DNA from: Sphagnum compactum
Lineage: Eukaryota > Bryophyta > Sphagnopsida > Sphagnales
Length of the DNA stretch: 64,000 bases
Direction of reading: 5' to 3'
NCBI GenBank assembly: GCA_965153455.1
Contig: OZ234494.1
Location: 8,742,001-8,806,000 of the forward strand
Part shown: piece by piece, positions 23,474 to 37,031 of the stretch
Position numbering within the stretch: the first letter of the stretch is position 1
How the letters are laid out: every line of letters begins with the position of its first letter
Translations under genes and position numbers: made by a program
The notes under the pieces: generated by a model
What the model was told of the DNA's origin: nothing
Seen by the model: only the letters and a program-made list of their open reading frames with translations
Databases searched by the model: none

Positions 23474-26400
23474 CAGTGTTGGATGGTTATTTGATTTTTT
23501 AAAAACCTCCAGTTTTGGTTTTCTTTGAAAATATAGGAATTAAAGAACCTCCAATTCATATTTTTTGAAAAAAAAAAAGACTTTCAAAGAACTGCCGGCT
23601 TTCATAAGATAACCAGAATATTTTATAAAAAGACTACTTGACCTATTCTTGAAACTTTTGATAATTACAATTGCATATCAGGATTGGTTCTTAGATTTTT
23701 TTAAATTGCAATCATGTATCCAAAATTGGTTCTTTCACCATTTCTTAGACATTTGGAATTCTATGAAGAAATAAAACAATCCATTCTTAGATTTTTGAGA
23801 ACCTTGGTTATATGTTAGAAACTATTTTTTAAATTTATTGAGAACCATGGTCAGATATTGAGAATTGGTTCTTAGATTCATTTGAAACCTAGAAATAAAT
23901 ACTCACACTTCTAGGTAGGGTTTAGGGTATTAGAGTAAATCATTCATCATCGAATACACACCTATGATCAAACTTCAAGTCATATCTTATTCATTTCTTG
24001 TCCACTTTGAGCAATCTTCAAGATCATGAGGGTGTTGCCAGACGAAGTCTACAATACTTCTTTCAACTCTCCAAGCAAATGAACAACCAAGAAAACACAT
24101 CAATAAGATTGACCTATTCTAATCACAAAATGTTTTTTCCAAAAGACACTAGACCCCTTATTTTGATATCTCATATCTTTTTCATATCTTGTTTGTTTTG
24201 AGTTATCTAAAAAGCTATGAGTGCATCAATTGAAGTTTTACAAAAAATATGAGCTACACACACAATGGAACAATGTTTAAGAACTTTAAGTTCCAAATGG
24301 GTCAAAGCATGATTGGGTATCAAAAAAGACTATTTCATTCATATCCAATGGACCTGTCAGTTGAACATGTCGTTGAAACTTAATGGCACATTCATATTAA
24401 AAGTTTGTTTAGATACATATATTATTAAAATATTATTTTATGCATAGCACTTCAAGTTTGAACAAGTTTAAAGATTCCTAACAAGTGTTAAAAAACTTTA
24501 TAGGACTTTGTTCTATTAAAAAAAAAGTTTAAAAAATCACAAAAAATGTCTAAACAAACTATTTTGCTTCAAGATTCTTACCACAAACACTTTAGCCACT
24601 AATGTATATAAAATGTTCAAATGTGACAAGAACCTAGTGCTCTATTGCAATGTATAAAGTTTTAAAAAGTGAAATTTATGAAAATTTAAACTATTGATAG
24701 AACATGACCACATTGAATAAATTTTATTATTCTTATTTTTTTACGTGAAACCAATAGAATTATAGATGTCTAAAAAATAATTGAAACAAATTAATTTCAT
24801 TTGACATGAATTGTTAAAAAAAAAACAAGTCATAAATTTTATTAAAAAAAGTGTGAAATTTGATATCCTAAAAGTGAATTCTTATGTTTCAAATGGGGTA
24901 AAAAAATATGCTTGGACCCAAATCACAAATTATTTAAACACACTCATCATTGAACATTGACCATCTTAATTTAAAACTTCATACTTTCTTAAATTTTTAA
25001 TCCTTTTTTGATGATTTGCATGGATTTGAGTTTACAATGTGGATGTCTACAATACTTTTTGGAACTCCAAAGCCAACAAAGGAATGTCCAAAGATCTTAA
25101 GCTTCATAGTACATAGAGTGTTCCATCATTCAGTGTACAGCCTAGCCCAAGTGAAAAATGGTGACAAACAATTTAGGAATAGAACTATTGTGTAGCCAAT
25201 GAAATGGTTCAATAGACACTTAGAAGAGAGCTTATGTTTATTCCAATGTTGTGTGTGTAAATGGTTTGGGACTTATGCTCTGTGTAAATGTAAAAATAAA
25301 TATATTTATATAATTATACGTGTTCCAATAAAACAATCTATATATATATGATTCTACATGGCTATGTAAAACAATGTAAATACAAAACAATTTTAAAAAT
25401 GTGGTTTTTACTTGAGGAGGGGAGAATTCATAATTTTTTGATGATAAAGCCAGCTAAATGGCCCATTCCAATATATATATATACACCCACAACTTATTCA
25501 TATGACTTTGCAAGAAGGTATGGTCATTAAAGGTATATAATAAAATTATTTATAACGGAAGGAAAATAACAATAGAACCCTGAGTTTGATCATAAATAGG
25601 GCGAAATTCAAAAAAAAAAAAACTTACCCAAAGAAAGAAAAACATTAGCATTCAAGGGTGGGGGGACCTCAGTTTTTGTGGTGAAGTGAGTTTCACCCTG
25701 TCTTTCCTTTTTCTTGAATCTTTAGCGCCTCCACTGTTGCTGCATATATTTTCACTGCTCCTACTTGTAAAGCTACTATAATTAATCGTGAACCTTGTGC
25801 CTTAAATGCTGATTTTCAGCATTTCATTCCCAGATTTAATAAATTTTTCTTACTTTATAGATACCCCTGAAAGAAGGGTTTGGGGTGAAAGGAGGCCCAA
25901 AGACAGGGTGACTTTACAAAACACTTACAGGGGGCTGTGTAAGTGTATTTGACAAATATTTTACATTGGCCTTGTGTACGTGTAAAAACATAAAATACAG
26001 TGCAACTGGATAATTGTCAGTGTAAAAAACTTGGAGTGTAAGTGTAAATCATTTAGTTGTCATATATACGGCTATTGACACTTACATGCACAACATTGGT
26101 TTATTCCTTAAGGGGGTGGGTTTAGGGGCAGGGGTGTATGTGAGATTTGATTTTTTTGGATTTTGGTGTTTTGACCATGTTTCCAATGGCGTTCCCACAA
26201 ATTCCCAATGATATTTTGGGGGCTGGGCTAATTTTTTTGTTTTGCTTTTTGGGAGAGGGGGAAACCAATACAATGGGAAGCATTTCATTGAGGGTGGAAT
26301 TAATGAATTTGCATCCAACTACATGCCAACCCAACATGAGATTAAATCAAAAGGTGCTCTCACATAAGTTTTTTCTGTTTTCTTTCTTTTTTTTTGATTA

Positions 26401-28183
26401 TGCAACATGCATCCAACTTTATCACAATTTATACTCTAAGGTTTGCCCGAAATTCAAACATCACAACTTATAAACACAGGCCAAGGGTAGCTCCAACTTG
26501 ATTTTATTTTGGGCCCATTTGAAGTTCTAATAAACTTTTTGCAATGGGCCAGTTAAATTGGCCCTTCGCAAAAGAAAAAAGAAAAACCTCCCCCCACTAG
26601 TATTTTCTTTTTCAAAGTTTGATCTTGCATGAATTGTGAGCATGCAATTGAGTTTGCAGTCACAATTCCCAAAAGGAATTTAGGATTAAATGGTGACAAG
26701 TTTCTAGAACCTATCAAGAAAAAAATGTTAAAAGCAATTCCTGCTAACTAAAATGCAAGTCAGTATGCGATGAATTTTGTTTTCTTGAAATTTATTGATT
26801 CTTTTCACAATAGAAAACAGGGAGTAAGTGATCAATCTACATGATTAAAAATATGATGACTGTCTTTGTGCCACTCAAGGCTAACTACCTCACTTCATTC
26901 CCTTACACAACTACATGAATATGAAAAAATAAATTAATATGTGTCTTTTTATGTTTGTTCTATATTTTATTAGAATAATTTCAATGATGATGATTCACCA
27001 GAACTAATTAAGTCGTACTTTGGACAATTCTGAACTCGAATTTGTTAAGTCAATTCCCAAATGAAGGGAAATGAAAAGATTTTTTGAATTTTTGTTTTTC
27101 TTAGACTTTTCTTTTTCTAAACAACATATTCATATTAAGTAGATTTTCAATACCTTTTACCAAAAATCATTTCATTTTTCTTCAATTGAACTTTAATTCA
27201 ATTTAAAGAAATTCAATTAAATAAAGTTCAAATAATTTCACTGAAATTTGAATTCAATTCAAGTTACATGCAATGTCATTCATTATTCTCATTAGAATGG
27301 AAGTTCATTTTCACAAAATCAATTCATTTATTTTTTATCAATTGATTGTCATGGATAGTGCATAACATCATGAAACCCAAGTTTAATAACCTTCCTCTTT
27401 CAAGGTTATAACATGTTTTCACTCATCTATGTAGGTTATTTGTTTGTTTCGTTTATCACAGTGAGATCTCCCAAACCATAATGTCTCTTGCCATGCTCTT
27501 GATACACTTGGAGCAGGGGTGCATTGAGTTAGTTTCATAATGTTTCAACCTAGTGAAGTTGTTATTAAATATTGAGTAACTTTAACACTAAAAGGTCATT
27601 TAAATCAAAACTCAAAATTATAAGAGTATTTGGGACCACTTTTGGTATTGTTCAAAAGTTTTTAGTGAGGAGGAATCACTGAAATGATTTAGCAAATTTT
27701 TGACCTAAGGTGTTGGAGATATTGAATTTTGAGTAGTTTATGTCATTGAAAATTTAATTAAATTATAAAAAATGGTTTGGAGTCTGAAACTGTTTACCCA
27801 CAACAAATATTGTAGGTTTACAAACAAGTACGACTATATTTCAGAATAAGCTCATAGAGTTTTTGAGAATCATGATTGTATATGTAAATAGTTTTGAGAA
27901 CCATGGTTGTACATGTAAATCAATTCGCTATGAGAAAATTGTATTCATTGGAACTTGTTCAATGTAATTAAAAAGTGTTTGATAGAATTAGATTATAATT
28001 AAATTGACTAATTGCAATAGACATGATTGTTTTATAATGGTTCTTAAATTTTCGAGAACCAAACTTATATATGGAATGCTTGATTATCGAATCTTGAAAA
28101 CCGCAATAATACTAAAGAGATTGTGAAACCGTCCTAAGAATGGCCGGTTATTTGGTGCTACTTCTTATAGCCGCCCAACACTG
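23474..28183. mobile_element. Candidate decayed hAT-type element or two separate hAT ends
   Basis: The left end cagtgttggatgg starts at 23474 and an inverted end ccgcccaacactg stops at 28183. The flanks are gtataaac on the left and gtataaag beginning four bases beyond the right end, close to an 8-bp duplication but displaced. Both subterminal regions are rich in gagaacc / ggttctt phrases. The 4.7-kb interior is AT-rich with no transposase. These may equally be ends of two unrelated deletion derivatives. The interior also holds a 13-bp inverted repeat (tcaccctgtcttt at 25693-25705 and its complement at 25899-25911). Confidence 0.3.
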
Positions 28184-29733
28184 GTAGGTATAAAGTATAA
28201 AACAGCCAACACAAGAAGATAAAAAGATAAGGGGAAGGGACCATGGCCCACAAGGAAGATGATGAAGAAGAAGAAAAGGAATACCAAGGTAAGGTAGCTG
28301 CAGTGCTCTTCTCTGTCTTCACATGGTGTTGGGATCCCGACAACTGGCAGCTTGACATCACGTCCTTCCTATTCCCAGCCTGCTGCATGACGTCAAGTGA
28401 TGATGAGCCTGGATAAAATTTTAGTTCGTTAGGTATACATAATTCCCAAGCCGCCAACTTGAAATCAGTCGCTTGATCAGATCAGAGAGGAAAACTAAAA
28501 TAGGCTTCTAGCTTAACTTAATATTTGGAGGTTTGTCTCGAGAGAACGACGTCACAAGATTGGCAGCGCAAAACATTGAATGGGTGAAGAAAAGACTTGT
28601 GGTGATGTGCTGGAGATTCGGAGCTAACTGGATTTATGGGGGGTTTGCTCTCTGGGTAGTATATATGGGCCGCGTGGTATCAACCTAGGCAAAGTAGCAG
28701 CTAACATTAGCTCTGGCAGCTCATTTGTTTGTGCTCCTGCAGCAGCCACAATTCGGCGTCAGGGGAAGCTTGCCACATTTAGGCTCGTTGTACTCGGTTA
28801 GCTATTTACAGACAACGTGCACTCCAGAGTCGTCACTCGATGGTTTATACTTACCTCGCCCCCGGAGTCCCGCCATGTGATTGCTTGGAAAGTTCACCAC
28901 TGCCGAAATGCAAGCTCAAGCTGAGCTCCATTTGATCTGAGCCTTGCACACTGGTCGCTGATCATCATCTATGTTGGAACGTTGTCCTCAAGTGTTCAAT
29001 TATGTTGTCGGCCACACCATGTGCTAGCTTTGGTTTTTGGTCCAGAGTGGTTGTTTGAACGTGTGTTGAACGACGTCGAGACTGTTTTATATTTTTTGTT
29101 TTTCTTCTTTTCGTTTGTGTTTGTTTCTTCCGGGGCTCTCTTCGCAACTTTTGATTGTCCGCGAGCTAGCATATCAAGTAACCTGGTCACCCCCGGATGC
29201 AAAAGGACTTCATCTAATTTGTCCGGCAATTGTGAGGTTTGCTCCTGGAACAATGCTAGTCTCCTCATGAAGATTTGTCAACAATTTTGATTGTTTCCTC
29301 AGCATCGACAAGACGTCATTACGATGGCAATCTGAGCACCTTGCAAAGTGGTCGCAATTTTTAGCTCCTCGCATGCAATGTTGTGTTTACTCTAATAATC
29401 AGCCAGCTGCAACAAGGGTACTAACTGGTTGTTCAAGAACATATCCCCAATTCTTGTGAGAAAAGAATTGACATGATCCGAGTTGCCACAATCTTGATCA
29501 ATATTCTGCAATATATGTATCCATGGCGGCTCTGCGTACATGTATGTGCAGGATTTTGATGGTCTAAAGGAATTTGGCACCTGAGTCCACTACGATGCAG
29601 CAGGTGTAATTATCATAAGCCCTCATACAGGTCTGCTTGCAAGCAAGCTGCTCGCATGATCGGATGTCTCTTTTAGAAGTTCTGAGACGATCACTGATCA
29701 GCGGAGAAAAAAAGGGAGGCTGGCCCAGGCTCT
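28184..29733. other. 5' flank and possible leader of the LONGIFOLIA-like gene
   Basis: GC content rises relative to the DNA before it. A 57-codon frame starting at the ATG at 28242 and several antisense frames have no recognisable domain. The region is most likely promoter and untranslated leader of the gene starting at 29734. Confidence 0.4.
28659..28668 (+). promoter_or_regulatory. Possible TATA box of the LONGIFOLIA-like gene
   Basis: The motif gtatatatgg lies in a GC-richer stretch about 1.07 kb upstream of the predicted start codon. This would imply a long or spliced 5' leader. It is inferred from sequence only; other TATA-like motifs are common in this AT-rich DNA. Confidence 0.22.
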
Positions 29734-32700
29734 ATGACAGGAATCTTTCAGATCTTTGACCGCTACAATGCCCTGAGTGCTCGCAAGAATCATGCCTCCA
29801 AGAACCATAACAATCATGGTAACATGATCAGAATCAGTTCAGATTCTTTCATACTGCACTGATCATGCAGCAGATCATCTGAACCATTGTGTTTCATCAA
29901 GAGCTCCAGTTGGGGCAAACTTGCTTCCTTGTTTGCAAATGTTTGTCCTGAGCATGCTCTTGTATTATAACCTAAAGCATCTTGCAAGGATCATGTTTGT
30001 TCTTTTGTAGGAAACCAATCTGACCAGATTGTCTTTTTTGTCTTGCCATGGCAGAGGAGCTTGCAGCAAAAGACAACATCATCCCCTCCTACTATTTGGT
30101 AAACCCCTTCACAAATTGCTGCAAAATTTCTTGTTTGTCTTCATTTGCTCTGGGTCTGGGGTGAAGAAGGAAGAGTTGTACAACCCATGCTGCAAGCAAC
30201 AATCTTGCATTGTGGTGTGGAATTGAGAGAATCATGCCAAACTTTTGGGTGATTTCAAGGAGAAGGGACATAGATCTTACCATTGATGTGGTGAGTTTTT
30301 GTGCAGCTTCAAGGCGATGATTACATGCACAGAGGTCCACTTGATTTTGTTGAGCGACCAAGAAAGGAACATGCAGAGGCCTCAGGAGACTCAATGGGTG
30401 TTGTCTACAGGACTTCCACTAACAACAAGAAGCACATTGAGGTCAATGTGTCGGTGAACTCCTTGTCCAATGTTTTGAATGAGCTTCAACCAGGTGAAGA
30501 AGAGCAAAAGCTTCTTCGAGTGTCTGGTGTTGCCTTTCAAGAAACTAAATCAAGACATGGTGTCTTGTTTCCTGATGCACAGAAAGAGCTTGAAGATGGA
30601 AGCCCAAACTCAATGTCTGGTAAAGAACAGAGTCCTTCACAAAAGCCGCACAACATTCAACCTTCAGAGGCTCCTCCTTCACAGATATTCCTGTCCAGGC
30701 TTTCTTCTGTCAGCAATGACAGCAGAGATTCCATCAAAAGAGGATCGAAGCAGCTTCCACCACGGGACACAAGAAGTACTACCTTGCATGCATCAAAGCA
30801 TAAGGAAAAGCCAAGGACATTGTTGTCATCAGTGCAGGACAGCAGCAGCAAGGAGGTTTTTGCTGCAGCTGCTTCTCCAACTGATTCCAACAAACTTGTT
30901 ACTCAGGTTCTAATGCAGATGAAGGAGTTTTCACAGAGATCTTCTGATGAAAAGGTCCAAGCAGCTGGTCGCAGATATCACTCATCTGGTGATGAAACAG
31001 AAGGACGTACACAAGGTCGCAGGAATCAGTTGTCTGGTGATGAAAGTCTGGAACACCAACATAATATGAAGGAAGCCAGTGCCAGACATGGTGGTAAGGA
31101 TAAAGTAAATGAGAGGATTCACCAGTCCTCCAGAGCAAAGGAAGCTCGACTAGGACACCTGGAACTCCCTCCAAACGAAGGTTGCAAGCATCAGTCTTCT
31201 GTGAGGGAAGGTCACAGGTTTTATGCCACATCAAGTGACCAAAAAAAAATTCAAAGACAACACTACTCATCTGCTGCTGATGGGAGGAAGGAGGAGCACA
31301 GAGATAAGAACTCATCTTTGAAGGAATTCCATTACAAGTATCCATCATCTGGTGATGACAAGCATGGTGACTGTCACAGATACATGATCCCCTCTTTGAA
31401 CAAAAGAGAACTTGTTGGTGATGGAGATTATGCAATTGAGAACCAAGATCCAAGGTACAGGTCAGGCAATGCTAAGGAGAACAAAGGTCATCAAGTGCAA
31501 TCAGAATCTGGTGATGAGAAGAAAGGTGGTAGATACATGCATGCATCTGTTGGTGTGAAAGGCAGAAGAAGTCCTTTTTTGGGGAAGAACAATGGTCACA
31601 AATATCGATCTTCTGGTGATGAAGAATGGGAGGGGGGTCAAAGACTACATGACTCATCTGACCATGACAAATGGAAAGACCACAAACTCCAGTTACCTGT
31701 GAAGGAATTTGCTGCTGATGGAGAAGAACAAAGACAAGGTCACAAGTCCCCTGATAATCATCAACAGGAAGCTGGTCATAGATTTCTTGCATCAAGAAAT
31801 GGGAGAGTTGAAGGCAATACAAATTCCTTGCATGCAAAGGAGGTGCATGAATACTGGTCGGAATCATCTAGTGATGAAAGAGAAGTAGAACTTCTTGGTC
31901 ACAGACATGAATCATCTGCTGATGAAATGAACTTACAGGGCAGAAATCAATTGTTGTCTGCACCAAAAGGTCAGAGACATGATCAATCTTCTTGTGATAA
32001 AGGGGAAGGTCAAAGATTCCGCTTATCCCATGACAGCAGAGAAGATGCTTATAGACATCAATCATCATCTGAAAAGGAACTTGATGTAAAGCAGGCTCAA
32101 AGCATTCAGTTGCCTCATAGCCATCAAGAGAAGGATCGTCGCAGATATCTTGCTGCTGGTGATGGGAGGAAACTTAGTCCCAGTGGAGATTATTCATCAC
32201 AGCAGGAAGGTCACAGGCATCAATCTTCTTGTGATGAAGGGGGAAGCCAAGGATCACAATTAGAGTCCAGGCTTGACAGAAGGAATAAGCTTGGCCACAG
32301 AACTCACTTACCTGCAATGGAATTCATTGCAGATGCAGAGCAGCAAGGTACTATAAGCTATCAATCACCAAGATATCATCAAGAGAATACTCTTAGATAT
32401 ATTGCACCTCGTGATGAGAGGGAAGGTCAGAGAATGAATTTGCATAGAAAGCACAGGCACTGGACATCTGACGATGAGAAATTAGGCCACAGATCTCAGT
32501 CATCTGCTGATGTGAGGAAAGGCCCTGGTGCAAATACATCACCAGCACAGGAGGAAGGTCACAGATATCGATCTTCTGGTGATGAAAGGAAAGTTCGTGA
32601 GAGAAGGCAATTATCCCACGTCAACAGATGGGAAGGTACTCAACAGCACTTCTCTGATGGTGGAGGGCACAGACAAAGTTATCTGTCATATTGGGATCAT

Positions 32701-35700
32701 CAAGAGAAGGGTGGCAAGGGACACAGGTCTAATTCCTATGCAAAGGGAGTGCACAGATCAGTGTCATCTGGTGATACACAGGGATGTCACCAATTTCAAG
32801 AAAGATGCAGAGATCGATCACTTGTTGCTGAAACTTGGACATATAAGTCATCAGGCACTGATGATGTGGAGGAAAATCAAAGAATGAAAAGCAGTAGAAC
32901 TTTGAGGGAAGCTCAAAGGTTTACTACATGTTCTAGTGATGAAGGAGGTGGACCTCACAGCCATCACTCATCATCACGCCATCGACAGCAGTCAGCCTCT
33001 GTCAAAGATTCAGCTCAGACACATCAGTCTTCAGCAGATGACAGAGGGGAAGGCCATAGGTCTCCATCTTCCCTTGATCTAAATGAATTTGAACATAATC
33101 ATTCTTCTGGTGACATAATGAGACACCATAAATCTGACTCTTCTTATGATCAGAATGAAGCTGAATCCAAACATTGCTTCTTGAGGAAGCCTGGCAAAAG
33201 CAACAAGCATCTTGCCCAGGCTGTTGATCAAGAAGCCAAAGCTCATAGACATCATCATCATCATCATCAGTTCACCTACAGTGATGAAGAGGAGGAATGC
33301 CAGAGACATGATTCAATTGATGACAGTAGAATTGGTCACAGAGACCATTCTGGTGCTGCTAAGGATGCAAGGCAAAGATATGAATCATCTGGTGATGAAA
33401 AGGGAGGAGGTGCTCACTGCTCTCACTCATCTGCTGATGAAATGAACAGTCAGAGGCGCAAATCATATGGAGGTCACAGAGAGGTCTGGTATGGTGATAG
33501 TGATGAAGGTTACAGACACCAGAGTTCTCTTGGGTTGGAGGAGGGTCACATGCACCTTCATCAGAATGTTTTGGCTTCCCCTAAGCACATAGAAGAAGAG
33601 CTTTCACCCACCTCTGATGTCAACTCAGCTCCATCAAAAAAGGCGTTTGCCAGGGAGGGAAAGTGGTTGCAATGGTTGGCAATTTCAACTTCACAAGCAG
33701 AAGCCACCTCATCAACCTCAAATCAATCCAAGTCAGACGACCATATGAAGGAGGTAGGCGAGATAGGCTTCAAGCAGTTGAAGCAAGTGTCTGCAAGACC
33801 TCAGCAAAGCTCACTGCTGAAAGAAAATTATGCAATGGTTAAGCCAAGGCTGAGGCCCAGGTCACGGTCAAGGTCAATGTCTCCTTCTGCTTCTTCACAA
33901 TACAAAAGAGACCTGTACAGAATTGAATCCCAACGGCCACAGCATGTGACTTCAAAGTCAAGTCATCAAGAAGGGGATCAGCCATGGCACAAGCAGCTCA
34001 TGTCCTCAAAGCATCTCCAGATGGAAGCAATGCCCCTTGTATTAAAGAAGCCACAGGTGGAGCATCCCCCCACTGAAGGACTGCTTGGGGAGGGTATGAT
34101 ATCAGACCAACGGTTGCACCAGTTACGCATTAAGAATGGCCTCCAGGAACATAAAAGCCTGAGGCAAGTCTTGGAGGCCATGCATCTCAAAGGATTGTTA
34201 AAACAGCCAAGGGGCAACAAGCAGGTAATTATGCTCAATGCAAAATTTCCTGCTGGATTGGGATCATCAGTACAAGAAGCACAGTCACCACCTTTGCGAG
34301 AAGCAAAGATTATGCCATCTTCAGCAGTGTCCAATTTAGCCAGATCAGGGAGCATGGATCGGGAGTACCAGGATATGGTGGAATTTCAGGATATGCTTAA
34401 GGAGGAAACCAAGGCTCATGAAGAAGCAACTGCACAAGAACTCAACCAAGGTACAGAGGCCCCCATAGTGCTAATGAAGCCCTGCAGCCACCAAATCCCC
34501 AGTCCTGCTCCTGCTCCTACTCCTTCCCCAGCTTTGCAGCAGATTTTAGAGTTGGAGAGCAAGGCCAGCCCAGTGTACAATGGCTTAGCAAAATCACCAA
34601 CCACGGTCACAGCTCCCACTGGCAATGATAGAGAAAATCAGAATGAGAGCAGCTGCACCAGGTACTATGCTTCTGTTTCTTTCCAAACCCTGAGAATACA
34701 CTGGAATGATATCAGTTTGTTGTTCCCTTGTAAGCTGCACTTCCCCGTTTGTGGCACAAAATTGGCCTGTGAAGAAGAATCTGCTTTATAAATTCCTTTG
34801 TTTTAGGAATAACAATTTTGAATCTTTTGTGACAGGGGTAGGAGATCATTGAGTGGAAGAGCATTGAATAAGAGGAGGTCATCAAGATCCCGTTCACCAT
34901 CAAGGCGGCATTCACAAGAACCAGCAGAATCTCATTCCATGTTGGAGGAGCAGGTGCTTAGTGCAAGGACCTCAAAGAGTGAATGCATTAATACAGCAGA
35001 CAAAAGCAGATTTTCTTCTAAGTTTGAAAAATCTGGAGAAGGGTTCATCCTCAAGGTGAATTCCCGACTACTGCTTCCTCTGCATGCAGGGCATCGCACC
35101 TCATCAATGTCAAAGACTCCAGTCTTTCCAAGTAGTGGAACCGAGACTTCTGATAATGTAAGAGCTAGTCAAGAAGGGTCAAGAAGAACTGATGACTCAA
35201 GCCCAAGACATTGTCATGCAAACATGAAATTTCCAATGGCTACTTCAGAAGACAAAGAGGAGTCTGAGTCTACAGTGATGCTGATGACATCAGGATCAGA
35301 ATCTACTTGCATTCTGCAAGAACCCTCCTCCTCCTGCTTAAAAAACAAATTTTCTGATGAAGAAGGTTTAAAATCTGTTGAAGCTGCTGCAATTCAAACA
35401 AGGCCAACAACAACAACCAAAAACAAGAGCCAGTTGAAACTGAAAACAAGAGTGCCATCAGTTGAGCTAGGTTTGCAGACTGTGGTTTCAGTGATGGATA
35501 GTTCTGATGCCTCCCCTCTGTCTGCTAGTCCCAGAAGCACCACAGCAGAAGAACTCACTAAGTTAATCAAAGAGAAACAGGAATCACTATCAGAGGTGAC
35601 TCAAGAAGCACTTAATGGTCAAGGTCTTGAGTATCAAGCTCCACATCAGGGTGGTGATGGCAGAGCTCAAGGCTCATTTGTTATCCACATCAATTCATCA

Positions 35701-37031
35701 GGTTGTTTCAATAGTGGATGCCAAGAGGCAAAGCTCATTGAATCAACTGGAAACCAGGTTAGTTCTTTTGCATTGATTTGCCTGTGGAGAGGCAGGGCAG
35801 GGGAGGTAAGCAAATACCAAAATGTTTCACTAGGTTTATGAGGCCAAGTGTCAGAAAATACTTCAGAGATAGCAAGGACATTAAAAAGTAGACAAAACCC
35901 ATAAAAACAAATGCTGACCTTGTAGATCTGTGCAGGTTGTTGCTGTTACAAAGCTTTCAGATGGTGTTACAGCAGGAGTTTCATTGATGAAGCAGCAAGT
36001 TGCTGAAGAGGAGGAGGAGGAGGAGGAGGAGGAGGAGGAGATGGGAGAATTAGCTGGAAATGCTAACCATCCAAGCCCTGTATCTGTGCTTGACAGTGCA
36101 AGTTTTGAGGAAGAAGAACTCACTCACACTCCAGAGTGTGTGAAATCAAGCACCATCAGTCATGAAGGTAAAAGGAGCTGGATGGTTTCATGTTATGTTT
36201 TTCTTACTGAAAGAAAAAAAGTGATAGTAAGCTGATCTAAACATGTGGTTTGCATTAGCAAATTTGTAAGTATACTATCACCATGTAGTTTGCAATTGGA
36301 AAACTATAAGGATTCAAATTAGTGGTTCACTCAAAAATAAATGACAATTTCTGTGGTAAGCAGGGAACTTGCACTCTGTCAACAGTGAGCAGCAGCAATC
36401 TTACAATAAGCTTCCCAGCTTCCTTGATGGAGAAAAATGGGACATACTGTTGAAGACTCAAAACTCCCCTAACAGGTACCAAGATGATGAATGGGCATAT
36501 TATGTGAAAGAGATTCTTGCAATGTCTGGGCTTATCATTGAAGAGGCATGCCCTTGCATTGATGCAGTTCCAAACAAAAGCATTAAATCTGTTATGAAGA
36601 CAGAGGAATTGAACTCTCAGCTGAAGGAATCATCAAGTGTGCAGGAGGATAAAGAGAAGGGAAATAGAGAGGACAACAAGATGATGATGTTCCAACAGAG
36701 CCTCCTCCACCAACAACTGTTGACCAATGGTGTGAAAGAGATTGTAGGAAATGGTATGAAACCATTCACAGATCCACAACCATGGGGTGCTCCAAACTTG
36801 AGAAGGAAACCTGCTGGACAACATTTGATTCAAGAGGTCTGGGATGAGTTACAAGACATGCATTGTCCTGTTACAGATGCATACAATGTAATTCTCAAAA
36901 AGGACTTGACACGGAAGGCATCCCAATGGCGAGATTTTAGCATTGAGATTGGGGAGGTTGGTTTTGAGTTAGGGGATTTGATTTTTGAGGAGATGTTGAA
37001 GGCAGCAGTGCAGGAGTTGATGGCACTGTGA
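29734..37031 (+). CDS. LONGIFOLIA/TRM-like protein (DUF4378), about 2,084 aa, with an expanded repeat region
   Basis: LONGIFOLIA/TRM proteins associate with microtubules and influence cell elongation. Exons: 29734-29818, 30314-34661, 34836-35757, 35936-36167, 36364-37031; with the acceptor at 30314 all phases agree. Exon 1 encodes the family N-terminus MTGIFQIFDRYNALSAR. Later family motifs are SLRQVLEAMHLKGLL (near residue 1308), APIVLMKP (near 1412), an RS-rich segment, a Glu run, and HPSPVSVLD in exon 4. The C-terminal DUF4378 (about 1900-2084) runs from DDEWAYYVKEILAMSGL to WRDFSIEIGEVGFELGDLIF. Residues 230-1110 are a family-atypical array of roughly forty imperfect units of about 20 residues with cores like GHRYRSSGDE, plus a His run. 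Relatives are near 1,000 residues. The exon 1-2 junction is the least certain part. Confidence 0.85.
30925..33560 (+). repeat. Coding repeat array within the LONGIFOLIA-like gene
   Basis: DNA phrases such as tcatctggtgatgaa and ggtcacagata recur dozens of times with a spacing of roughly 60 bp. They encode SSGDE or SSADE followed by a short basic stretch and GHR. Units differ at most positions, so the array is old and not a recent expansion. The absence of frame-breaking changes over 2.6 kb indicates selection on the protein. Confidence 0.8.

Noticed and set aside
29819-30313. An extra coding exon (for example 30010-30102) between exons 1 and 2 of the LONGIFOLIA-like gene
   Set aside because: Its reading phases do not connect exon 1 to exon 2, whereas direct splicing from 29818 to 30314 does.
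30899-32068. Long - strand ORFs (up to 184 codons) opposite the LONGIFOLIA-like exon
   Set aside because: They arise from the repetitive codons of the + strand array (SSGDE, GHR read backwards) and show no independent features.
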